This document shows positions 51,001-59,554 of a DNA stretch of 64,000 nucleotides, one piece after another. Origin of the DNA: JAPORK01 sp026710285. GTDB lineage: Bacteria; Pseudomonadota; Gammaproteobacteria; Pseudomonadales; Endozoicomonadaceae. The stretch covers positions 992,001-1,056,000 of the forward strand of contig OZ241746.1 in the NCBI GenBank assembly GCA_965201045.1, given 5' to 3'. Every line of letters begins with the position of its first letter. Position 1 is the first letter of the stretch. The notes under the pieces were generated by a model that made no database searches, was not told where the DNA came from, and saw nothing but the letters and a program-made list of their open reading frames with translations. The position numbers and the translations under genes were made by a program.

Positions 51001-53549
51001 TGCAATGAAGGTAGTGGTTTATCATTTTTTGGAAAAACCCACTGCCTGACTGGTTGATAGAGCACATTACTTTGCGTTACAGAAATAACCGAGCGTTTTG
51101 CTCGAGCGCTTTGCTGATAACTCATCACACAACGATCAGCATCATCATATAAAGTAACCGTTGTTTCTCCATCAGGAAGATGAGTGTGGGTTGCTCTGCC
51201 TGAATCATCATAATCCTTTGTTGTTTTCAGTGTATTTATCTTTCCTGATGAATCAATTATGTAAATAAACTGAGTTGCTGTGCGTCCATATCTGTCATAA
51301 GTCGTTCTTTGCTTTAAAATCCATTGTCCTTGTATTGCTTTTCCTTTTGCTGAAATGGCTTCTACATAACTCATCAGTTGTCGTCCGGATCCATCAAAAA
51401 TAATTTTACTCTGAACTTTATTAATAGCAGTAATAATTATCTGGTTTAATATAGGAGAGACAATATACTGATAATGTGTACTATCTGTAAAAGGTATTCT
51501 GCTTATAAAATCCGTTTGTAGCAGGCGATCCCAGCGGTCATAGTGGTAACGAACGGTATTACTACCTGAAGGATCAACACTTTGTAATACATGATTGGTA
51601 AACAAACTGGTTGTTACCAAAGGAGAGAGCCTTTGTTGACCAGCTTCCAGCCTGACAGCACTATATGTTGTTTTGCTATAGCCATTTGCACTTTTTGTAT
51701 AATAATAATCCGTTTCAACACAGTTGAGCTTAGAGGGTCCCTGCTGATTACCTGTTAGAATAAGCCGTTTTAGCAACCCATAAGTTAAAAGATTCGCTGT
51801 GTCATGGTAGTAACGGCGAGTAGTGATCTTTTCCTGGTTGCCAGCTTGCTGTACCTGATGATCCAACACCAGAATATAACCATTTCCTCTATGATTAAAT
51901 TGTTTTCGATAATAATTACGGGTAATTATCGGTAATAATCTGGTGGTCGTTATTGTTGTTATATGCGCCGGATATAAGGTAACCGATTCTGTTAAATTAC
52001 TAAAAAACCAATTACGAGACTGTGAAGGACAAGCAACGTTTCCTCTTACAGGACAGTAACGCACCCGAGTTAAACGACCAAATACATCTGTATAAAAAAT
52101 CCTCCTTCCCTGCTGATCATACTGGCTGGTTTCAGTCGTCACAGCAGGAGAACCTGTGCTGCTTCCCCACAGCCTGGTAATCACTTTTAATGGCTGACTG
52201 TAAGTTACTGGTAAATCATTAAAAGAAGAGTGAGCACAGCCATTAATCTGATCAGCATGACAGAAAAAACTTTGTACTTCAGATAATTTATTTCCGGTAC
52301 GATCACTGATTTGCTGATCATCAATCAGCAAATGATATTTATTATAAGTGCGCAGCTCACGAATAACACCATTATCTTCCGTAGTGCTGTAAGTGTAACC
52401 AGCTGGTGCTTCAAAGAGGCTATCTTTTAATGTACTGCTTGTTGATTTCAGTTCGGAGCTAAAACCAAGATAATTATGATTGTTGCCATTTGAGCCGGTA
52501 TATTGGTAACGGGTTGTCATAGCAGGCTGACCTGAGCCCGGATTAATCGTCTCTTTCACTACTACACAAATAGCAGTATTGGTTAGACCAGCAAGATTTA
52601 CTTTCATTGCATTAGTACAATTATAGTCGTATATTTTTTTTAACCCTGTTGGGTAAGTGATCTGAGTTATAAAATTTTCTGTATATCTAAAATGAACACC
52701 ATAGCTTGCACTGCTTTTCTGTAATGGAAGGAGAATATCACGTAACTTCCCTTGCTGTGTATTAATAACTACCGGAACCCACTGTCCTTCACTACCCCGG
52801 CTAATAATAATTACATTTCCTTTTTCCCATTGGATTATGATACTATGTTCTCTATCATCAACAACAAAATGAAGAAGATGACTACCGGGATAATACAAAA
52901 AATGTACCTGCCATCCATCCTGTTGTTCAAGTGCTGTTTCATAACCATGACTGTTTAATATTTCTCTTAATCCATTGGTATAAGTAATAATAAAAAAGTC
53001 TTTTTTTACATCAATATGGATATCTTTAAGTTTATGATATAAAGGAAACCACTGCCCATTGCTACTTTTGTGCAGATAAAAATTTTGTCCTGTTGACGTG
53101 GTTAACTGATGTGTGATCGGATTAAAATGAGTAAGATTCCAACTCCAGCCCTGCCCCAGATTATCTGTATCAGCATGTGCATTGCTGCTGTAATTTACCT
53201 CAAGGTCAATATTTGGACCATGTCCTAAATTGCTGAGCAGGCTACCTGCTTTAATATGAGTACTTAATATACCTGTGCGTGGATCAATTTGTGTTCCCCA
53301 TATTTTTTTAAAGTTAAAAGCATTGGACCATGGTGTATTTCCATCTGTGTCTGCTTTAATGCTATTTCCTAACTGCTTTATTTTTTTATTAGTTGAAGAG
53401 AAACCATGAAAAATATTCTTTTCTTGTAATTGTATTTTTTTATATTGATACAGGTAGTTTTTATTTTCAGGCAGAAAAGAGTTAATGATAACAGATGAAA
53501 ACAGATTCAATTGTTCAGATAAAAACAATAATGTAAATAATAAGAACAT
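48051..53549 (-). CDS. Rhs unit J: exported giant YD-repeat protein with Cys/His tail
   Basis: Open for 1,832 codons, ending in TGA. The only standard start after the upstream in-frame stop is the ATG at 53547..53549 (M-F-L-L-F-T-L-L-F-L-S-E-Q). The family start, about 15 codons upstream, is ATA here. The protein therefore lacks the basic residues that normally precede the hydrophobic helix, which is odd for a signal sequence. The shell motif is W-G-T-Q-I-D-P-R-T-G. The core reads S-E-D-P-V-G-G-G-Y. Cys1660 lies in A-C-D-T-A-C and His1757 in P-G-H-A-Q. The terminal R-K-I-L-A-C-K box is changed to R-I-I-L-A-S-K. The tail pairs closely with K. Confidence 0.91.
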   Translation of the reverse strand: MFLLFTLLFLSEQLNLFSSVIINSFLPENKNYLYQYKKIQLQEKNIFHGFSSTNKKIKQLGNSIKADTDGNTPWSNAFNFKKIWGTQIDPRTGILSTHIKAGSLLSNLGHGPNIDLEVNYSSNAHADTDNLGQGWSWNLTHFNPITHQLTTSTGQNFYLHKSSNGQWFPLYHKLKDIHIDVKKDFFIITYTNGLREILNSHGYETALEQQDGWQVHFLYYPGSHLLHFVVDDREHSIIIQWEKGNVIIISRGSEGQWVPVVINTQQGKLRDILLPLQKSSASYGVHFRYTENFITQITYPTGLKKIYDYNCTNAMKVNLAGLTNTAICVVVKETINPGSGQPAMTTRYQYTGSNGNNHNYLGFSSELKSTSSTLKDSLFEAPAGYTYSTTEDNGVIRELRTYNKYHLLIDDQQISDRTGNKLSEVQSFFCHADQINGCAHSSFNDLPVTYSQPLKVITRLWGSSTGSPAVTTETSQYDQQGRRIFYTDVFGRLTRVRYCPVRGNVACPSQSRNWFFSNLTESVTLYPAHITTITTTRLLPIITRNYYRKQFNHRGNGYILVLDHQVQQAGNQEKITTRRYYHDTANLLTYGLLKRLILTGNQQGPSKLNCVETDYYYTKSANGYSKTTYSAVRLEAGQQRLSPLVTTSLFTNHVLQSVDPSGSNTVRYHYDRWDRLLQTDFISRIPFTDSTHYQYIVSPILNQIIITAINKVQSKIIFDGSGRQLMSYVEAISAKGKAIQGQWILKQRTTYDRYGRTATQFIYIIDSSGKINTLKTTKDYDDSGRATHTHLPDGETTVTLYDDADRCVMSYQQSARAKRSVISVTQSNVLYQPVRQWVFPKNDKPLPSLHTLCIMQDQQIVLSGGRIAKMSYDSFGRLITAIDNLKHIVKKHYNDFGQLTNVIDPIGDSIHYVYDLTGHIVQSWALPVSGGNYLLSSAEYNAAGDLLWQTGEDGKRTTFTYTEDGKPLSSTTPAGHTTSVKYDKFGRPIASLLDGKFQLQISYDPVTQLITSQTDITGKTTFTYDDDGLPRKQCHVSKNGYPDYQFRWQYDVNRRIVSVIDITANKTENIYDKLGRTAQTRYQSYHGKTISLSVPVYDDFSRIVAIKYGSGMYRKIHYDNMGHSDIITDTLKDQPLSYWSFNYDPLNNITMKLYKTKENQAVYHYQYDALNNLVAMSCSGTNKNTLCPRDTAFKASGLNSAPIIVRQNYRFTPLNRLANVEETLQNALQPQMLSKLTTYQYTDNTVPLRLQQISTSWNHHPQTTQQFHYDVMGNMTTDDEGNHIVYNAYNQIIKVSQLNGQQSNYTYDGLGRETIEKSTQGTIYLIYRGNDLVNEKVSSPGQTKHIIGYQGIAKTIDGIVYQYNENNYKGDVVGILTKSEQNKHTYKLQKTNIYSPYGMVWHQKVQTVPLYQRSLSGFDGERTDPATGWQFLGAGNRTYNPKQRYFVSEDPVGGGYAFGSNNPVMKSDPTGNAPQWIGTAFKWAGYVSSFGLSALHAKWANIASQVINTGLVIATLGASAYSYGGILPGLAVTAGTAVASSVPVIAASKPANKGLNVAGSVIGMTQMAAMIVTAAIDAGLFFTEKIPPSMVKMLRSRKDIEPEDLNFLMFKTKTSTGRMLCISRIDIKQFLIEKASNCCFNDNWIFVGPFFDLINLWSKLSAENNDLIACDTACLLCALQMTKFKLPLRTFQHFLDVKYAFMKSNAEAALCSLNHMVKTVPDKYLNAFDLILREMPGEYHNYADNPYITLEEILKPMEAGIIFIPGHAQVVVRRMPFLWLTFECRYGDLGAKASSLSVIENSLFSHIHSSSKRIILASKILENAEYNFEDVQ

Positions 53550-53854
53550 AAAATGAAAATGTACTTTTTGTGTAATGCTAAATTTTAAAAATATTGCAGT
53601 AATTAGTGCTGCTCACTATATTCAGATCAGTTACTTTTACTATTAGTTGATTTTGGTGAATATTTTAAAAATAAACGACATAGCGAACATTATAATTCCA
53701 AATAACACTACCTCTGATAACATTGCCTCTAAATATAGTTGGAACATTTATTTTTACATCAAAAATAATATGTTGTTATTAATTTGTAATATAATCCAGA
53801 TATCATGATAAAAATTTCATATCCTTTATGTCATGCCTGATTTGTTCTGTTGAT
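53550..53854 (-). other. Longest intergenic gap (J-K), conserved leader region
   Basis: This 305-bp gap holds no gene. Its right part repeats at 47881..48050 upstream of I with few mismatches, running on into the 3' end of the next gene. Relative to the I-J gap it contains about 81 extra bases, bounded by two copies of ttttaaaaata (near 53582 and 53660). An AT-rich TTTTTGATGT element occurs at the place where other gaps have candidate promoter boxes, but no well-spaced -10 is seen. Confidence 0.6.
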
Positions 53855-56800
53855 TCATTGCTCATCTTCAAAATCATCCTCTGTATCATCCATATCATCC
53901 AGTATTTTGCAGGCCAAAATTTTTCTTTCAGATGAAGAATCAATGTGTGAAAAGAGTGAACTCTCAATTATATTGAGTGAACTTTCTTTTAATCCCATAT
54001 CACCATCAATAATTTCAAAAGTTACCCAAGACTCCGGCTTTCTGAATACAACCTGAGCATGACCCGGTACAAAAATAATACCCACTTGTATAGGTTTCAG
54101 TATTTCCTTCAGTGTAATATCCGGATTGTCTGCATAATTGTGATATTTGCCTGGCATTCCATTCAAAATTACATCAAAAGCATTTAAATATTTTTCAGGT
54201 ACAGCTTTTGCCATACAGTTTACTGAGTATAACGCTGCTTCAGCATTTGCTTTCATAAAAGCATATTTAACATCCAAAAAATATTGAAAAGTTCTTAAAG
54301 GTAGTTTGAATTTAGTTATTTGTAGTACACAAAGCAAGCATGCTGTATCACAAGCTATCAGATCATTATTTTCAGCACTGAGTTTTGACCACAGACTGAT
54401 TAGATCAAAAAAAGGTCCTATGAAAATAAAACTCTGCTCCAAACAACAGCCTGGTGCTTTTTCAATTAAAAACTGTTTAATATCAATTCTGGAAACGCAT
54501 GATATTCTTCCTGCAGATGTTTTCGTTTTGAACATTTGGAAATTAAGGTCTTCAGGCTCTATATCTTTACGACTCATAAGCATTCTTGCCATTGATTGCG
54601 GTATTTTTTTTGTGAAAAAAAGTCCTGCATCAATGGCTGCGGTTACAATCATTGCTGCCATTTGTGTAATGCCTATAACCGAGCCTGCTACATTGAGACC
54701 TCTATTAGCAGGCTTTGATGCTGCAATAACAGGAACACTACCTGCAACAGCTGTGCCCGCTGTTACTGCTAATCCTGGCAATACACCACCATAACTATAA
54801 GCAGAAGCACCTAAGGTAGCAATAACTAAACCTGTATTAATGACCTGACTCGCTATGTTTGCCCATTTTGCATGCAGCGCACTCAGACCAAAAGAACTCA
54901 CATAGCCTGCCCATTTAAATGCAGTACCTATCCATTGTGGTACATCCCCTGTGGAATCACTCTTCATAACCGGATTATTACTGCCAAAAGCATACCCTCC
55001 TCCCGCCGGATCTTCACTAACAAAATAACGTTGCTTTGGGTTATAGGTTCTGTTTCCGGCACCTAAAAATTGCCAGCCAGTAGCAGGATCTGTACGTTCA
55101 CCATCAAAACCTAATAAATTACGCTGATATAAGGGAACAGCCTGTACTCTTTGATGCCATGCCATGCCATAAGGACTATAAATATTAGTTTTTTGAAGCT
55201 TATAAATGTGATTATTTTGTTCTGATTTAGTCAATATACCAACGACATCTCCTTTGTAATTATTTTCATTATATTGATAAACAATGCCATCAATTGTTTT
55301 TGCAATACCCTGATAACCAGTAATGTGCTCAGTTTGTCCGGGACTGCTAACTTTTTCATTAACCAAATGGTTGCCACGATAGATGAGATAATTGGTTCCC
55401 TGTGTACTTTTTTCTATAGTTTCTCTTCCAAGTCCATCATAGGTATAATCACTTTGTTGTCCGTCAAGCTGAGACACTTTAATGATTTGATTATAAGCAT
55501 TGTAAACAACATGGTTGCCTTCACCATCTGTTGTCATATTACCCATAACATCATAGTGAAAATGCTGAGTTGTCTGTGGATGGTGATTCCAGCTGGTGCT
55601 GATTTGCTGTAAACGCAAAGGAACTGTATTATCAGTATACTGGTAAGTTGTCAGTTTGCTCAGCGTCTGTGGTTGTAATGCATGTTGTAAAATTTCCTCT
55701 ACGTTAGCAAGCCGGTTTAATGGAGTAAAGTGATAATTTTGCCGGGCAATTATTGGTGCACTATTCAATCCTGAAGCTTTAAAAGCAGTATCTCTGGGAC
55801 ATAAAGTATTTTTATTTGTACCGCTGCATGACATAGCTACCAGATTATTAAGTGCATCATACTGATAGTGATAAACAGCCTGATTTTCTTTTGTTTTATA
55901 CAGTTTCATTGTAATATTATTAAGCGGATCATAGTTAAAAGACCAGCAAGATAAATGTCGACTGTTTAATGTATCGGTAATAATATCAGGATGTCCCATG
56001 CTGTCATAATGGATCTTTCTGTACATACCACTGCCATATTTTATTGCAACGATACGGGAAAAATCCCCATAAACCGGTACAGACAGTGATACTGTATTTC
56101 CATGATAAGGTTTATAGTATATCTGTGCTGTTCTTCCCAGTGCATCATACATTTTTTGCGTCTTATTAGCGGTAACATCTGTCACACTTACAATACGGCG
56201 ATTCGCATCATATTGCCAGCTGAACTGATAATCAGGATAACCGTTTTTACTCACATGACATTGCTTTCGTGGTAATCCATCATCATCATAAGTAAAAGTA
56301 GTTTTCCCGGTGATATCAGTTTGACTGGTTATTAGTTGTGTTACAGGATCATAACTTATTTGTAACTGAAATTTTCCATCCAGTAAATTAGCAATAGGTC
56401 TTCCGAATTTATCGTATTTTACTGAAGTTGTGTGCCCTGCCGGTGTTGTTGAAGAAAGAGGTTTTCCATCTTCAGTATAAGTAAATATAGTGCGTTTTCC
56501 ATCTTCTCCGGCTTGCCATAATAATTCTCCGGCTGCGTTATATTCCGCCGATGACAACAGATAATTACCACCTGAGACAGGACGAGCCCAGGATTGCACA
56601 ATATGTCCGGTTAAATCATATACATAATGTATACTGTCACCAGCCGGGTCAATAACATCTGTCAGTTGTCCAAAAGCATTGTAATGCTTTGCTACATGGT
56701 GTCCAAGTGGATCTGTTGCTGCTGCCAGCCGACCGAAAGAGTCATAACTCATTTTAGCAATACGACCACCGGACAATACTATCTTCTGATCCTGCATAAT

Positions 56801-59404
56801 ACACAATGTATGCAATGAAGGTAGTGGTTTATCATTTGCCGGAAACACCCACTGCCTAACTGGTTGATAGAGTACATTACTCTGTGTTACAGAAATAACA
56901 GAGCGTCTTCCACGAATACTTTGCTGATAACTCATCACACAACGATCAGCATCATCATATAAGATGACTGTTGTTTCTCCATCAGGGAGATGGGTATGGA
57001 TTACTCTGCCTGAATCATCATAATCCTTTGCTATTTTCAGGGTATTTATCTTTCCCGATGAATCAATTATATAAATAAACCGGGTTGCTGTACGTCCATA
57101 TCTGTCATAAGTCGCTCTTTGTTTTAAAATCCAGTGTTCATGCATTACTTTTCCTTTTGCTGAAATAGCTTCTTCGTAATTCATTAACTGTCGTCCTGAT
57201 CCATCAAAAATAATTTTTCTCTGCACTTTATTAACAGCGGTAATGATAATTTGGTTTAATGTAGGAGAGACAATGTACTGATAATACTTACTCAGCATAA
57301 ACGGTGTTCCTCGTATGAGATCAGTTTTTATCAGACGATCCCAGTGATCATAGTGGTAATGGACGATATTCCTGCCTGAAGGATCAACACTTTTTAATAT
57401 GTGATTAGTAAACAAGCTGGTTGTTATAAAAGATGAAAGCCTTCTTTTTTTAGCTTCCAGACTGATGGCACTATAAGTTGTTCTGCTGTAGTTATCTGTA
57501 CTTTTTGTATAATAATAATCTTTCTCAACACGATTCAGTTTAGAAGGTTCCTGTTGATTACCTGTTAAAATAATCTGCTTTAATAGTCCATAGGTCAAAG
57601 GATTTTTTGTATCCTGATAATAGTGACGGGTAACAATTTTCTCCTGGCTGCCAGCTTGCTGTACCTGATGATCCAACACAAGAATATAATCACCCCCGTG
57701 ATAATTAAATTGCTTATGATAATAATTACGGGTAATTACCGGTAAAAGTTCAGAGTTTGTCACTTTTTTAGTATGTGTCGGATAAAATGTAACTGATTCT
57801 GTTAAGTTACTAAAAAACCAGTCACGAGGTTGTGGCGGACAGGCAATATCTCCACTGACAGGACAGTAACTAATTTTTGTTGAACGCCCCCATGCATCTG
57901 TATGTGAGATCATTCTTCCTTGCTGATCATACTGACTGGTTTCAGTGGTTATTGCAGGAGAGCCTGTACTGTTTCCCCACAATTTCGTAATCACTTTTAA
58001 CGGTTGACTGTAAGTAACTGGCAAATCAATAAAAGAAGAATGAGCACAACCATTGACCTGATCAGTACGACAGAAAAAACTCTGTACTTCAGATAACTTA
58101 TTTCCGGTACGATCACTGATCTGTTGCTCATCAATTAAGAGATGGTATTTATTATAAGTACGCAATTCACGGATAATGCCGTTATCTTCTGTGGTGCTGT
58201 AAGTATAACTAACCGGTGCTTCAAAGAGCCTGTCTTCTGGTATATTTTTTACTACTTTCAGTCCGGAGTTAAAACCCAGATAATCGTGGTTATTACTGTT
58301 TGATCGGGCATACTGATAACGGGTTATCATAACAGGTTGCCCTGATCCCGGATCAACTGTCTCCTTAACCACTACGCAAATAGCCAGATTGTTGCGCCCA
58401 TCCGGATTTACCTTCATTGCATCAGTACAATTATAGTCGTATGCTTTTTTTAAACCCGTTGGGTAAGTAATCTGAATAATAAAGTTTCCTGTATAGCTAA
58501 AATGAATATCATAGCTGGTATGACTTTGCTGTAACGGGAGGAGAATATTACGCAATTTTCTCTTCTGTATACTAATAATTACCGGAACTAACTGTCCCTC
58601 ACTACCTTTACTAATAACGGTTATAATCCCTTTTTTCCGGTAAAGCACAATACTATGTCCTTCATCATCAACGACAGAATGTAAAAGATGACCGCCAGGA
58701 TAATAAAAAAAGTGTACCCGCCATCCATCCTGTTGTTCAAGCAATGTTTCGTAACCATGCTTATTTAGTATTTCTCTTAATCCATTAGCATAAGTAAGAG
58801 TGAGGCAGTCATTTTTTACATCAATGTGGATATCCTTTAATTTATGATATAAAGGAAACCATTGACCATTACTATGTTTTTGCAAATAAAAATTCTGCCC
58901 TGAAGAGATAGTTAACTGATGCGTTACCAGATTAAAATGAGTAAGATTCCAGCTCCAGCCTTGCCCTAGCTTATCTGTATCAGCATGTGCATTGCTGCTG
59001 TAATTGATCTCCAGGTCAATATTTGGACCATGTCCTAAATTACTAAGCAAACTACCCGCTTTAATATGAGCACTTAATATACCTGTACGTGGATCAATCT
59101 GCGTTCCCCATATTTTTTTAAAGTTAAAAGCATTGGACCATGATGTATTGCTATCTATATCTGCTTTGATAACATTTTTTGACTGCTTTATTTTTTTATT
59201 ATCCGAATAAAAATCATAAAAAGTATTTTTTCCTTGTAATTGTGTGTTTTTATATTGATACAAATAGTTTTTATTTTCAGACAAAACAGGAGAAATGATA
59301 ACAGCTGCAAATAGATGTAATTGTTCAGATAAAAACAATAGTGTAATCAGCAACAATATAGAATAACAAAGTCTTTTTTTTATTGTGTAAAATTTTAAAC
59401 ACAT
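53855..59404 (-). CDS. Rhs unit K: exported giant YD-repeat protein with Cys/His tail
   Basis: 1,849 codons, ATG to TGA. The start has AGGTT (- strand, 59411..59415) six bases upstream and matches the family N-terminus (M-C-L-K-F-Y-T-I-K-K-R). A hydrophobic helix spans about residues 12-28. The core ends in D-S-T-G-D-V-P-Q-W instead of D-P-T-G-N, so the second conserved D-P of the RHS core is lost by two base changes in one codon. Cys1685 lies in A-C-D-T-A-C and His1782 in P-G-H-A-Q. The C-terminus carries a strongly acidic extension of about 14 residues (D-D-M-D-D-T-E-D-D-F-E-D-E-Q). The tail is like J. A central block (M-H-E-H-W-I-L-K-Q-R-A) is shared only with L. Confidence 0.93.
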   Translation of the reverse strand: MCLKFYTIKKRLCYSILLLITLLFLSEQLHLFAAVIISPVLSENKNYLYQYKNTQLQGKNTFYDFYSDNKKIKQSKNVIKADIDSNTSWSNAFNFKKIWGTQIDPRTGILSAHIKAGSLLSNLGHGPNIDLEINYSSNAHADTDKLGQGWSWNLTHFNLVTHQLTISSGQNFYLQKHSNGQWFPLYHKLKDIHIDVKNDCLTLTYANGLREILNKHGYETLLEQQDGWRVHFFYYPGGHLLHSVVDDEGHSIVLYRKKGIITVISKGSEGQLVPVIISIQKRKLRNILLPLQQSHTSYDIHFSYTGNFIIQITYPTGLKKAYDYNCTDAMKVNPDGRNNLAICVVVKETVDPGSGQPVMITRYQYARSNSNNHDYLGFNSGLKVVKNIPEDRLFEAPVSYTYSTTEDNGIIRELRTYNKYHLLIDEQQISDRTGNKLSEVQSFFCRTDQVNGCAHSSFIDLPVTYSQPLKVITKLWGNSTGSPAITTETSQYDQQGRMISHTDAWGRSTKISYCPVSGDIACPPQPRDWFFSNLTESVTFYPTHTKKVTNSELLPVITRNYYHKQFNYHGGDYILVLDHQVQQAGSQEKIVTRHYYQDTKNPLTYGLLKQIILTGNQQEPSKLNRVEKDYYYTKSTDNYSRTTYSAISLEAKKRRLSSFITTSLFTNHILKSVDPSGRNIVHYHYDHWDRLIKTDLIRGTPFMLSKYYQYIVSPTLNQIIITAVNKVQRKIIFDGSGRQLMNYEEAISAKGKVMHEHWILKQRATYDRYGRTATRFIYIIDSSGKINTLKIAKDYDDSGRVIHTHLPDGETTVILYDDADRCVMSYQQSIRGRRSVISVTQSNVLYQPVRQWVFPANDKPLPSLHTLCIMQDQKIVLSGGRIAKMSYDSFGRLAAATDPLGHHVAKHYNAFGQLTDVIDPAGDSIHYVYDLTGHIVQSWARPVSGGNYLLSSAEYNAAGELLWQAGEDGKRTIFTYTEDGKPLSSTTPAGHTTSVKYDKFGRPIANLLDGKFQLQISYDPVTQLITSQTDITGKTTFTYDDDGLPRKQCHVSKNGYPDYQFSWQYDANRRIVSVTDVTANKTQKMYDALGRTAQIYYKPYHGNTVSLSVPVYGDFSRIVAIKYGSGMYRKIHYDSMGHPDIITDTLNSRHLSCWSFNYDPLNNITMKLYKTKENQAVYHYQYDALNNLVAMSCSGTNKNTLCPRDTAFKASGLNSAPIIARQNYHFTPLNRLANVEEILQHALQPQTLSKLTTYQYTDNTVPLRLQQISTSWNHHPQTTQHFHYDVMGNMTTDGEGNHVVYNAYNQIIKVSQLDGQQSDYTYDGLGRETIEKSTQGTNYLIYRGNHLVNEKVSSPGQTEHITGYQGIAKTIDGIVYQYNENNYKGDVVGILTKSEQNNHIYKLQKTNIYSPYGMAWHQRVQAVPLYQRNLLGFDGERTDPATGWQFLGAGNRTYNPKQRYFVSEDPAGGGYAFGSNNPVMKSDSTGDVPQWIGTAFKWAGYVSSFGLSALHAKWANIASQVINTGLVIATLGASAYSYGGVLPGLAVTAGTAVAGSVPVIAASKPANRGLNVAGSVIGITQMAAMIVTAAIDAGLFFTKKIPQSMARMLMSRKDIEPEDLNFQMFKTKTSAGRISCVSRIDIKQFLIEKAPGCCLEQSFIFIGPFFDLISLWSKLSAENNDLIACDTACLLCVLQITKFKLPLRTFQYFLDVKYAFMKANAEAALYSVNCMAKAVPEKYLNAFDVILNGMPGKYHNYADNPDITLKEILKPIQVGIIFVPGHAQVVFRKPESWVTFEIIDGDMGLKESSLNIIESSLFSHIDSSSERKILACKILDDMDDTEDDFEDEQ

Positions 59405-59554
59405 TCAAATAACCTGCTTTTTTATATTAAGAGAGATAACTTTTTTATTCGCTGTTATGAGGTATTGTGTAGATAAAATAAGCATTATAATTATGAATAA
59501 TAAAACTCTATTTAAATGATAATATTTCTCAAGTCAGAATTATATATCATCTGG

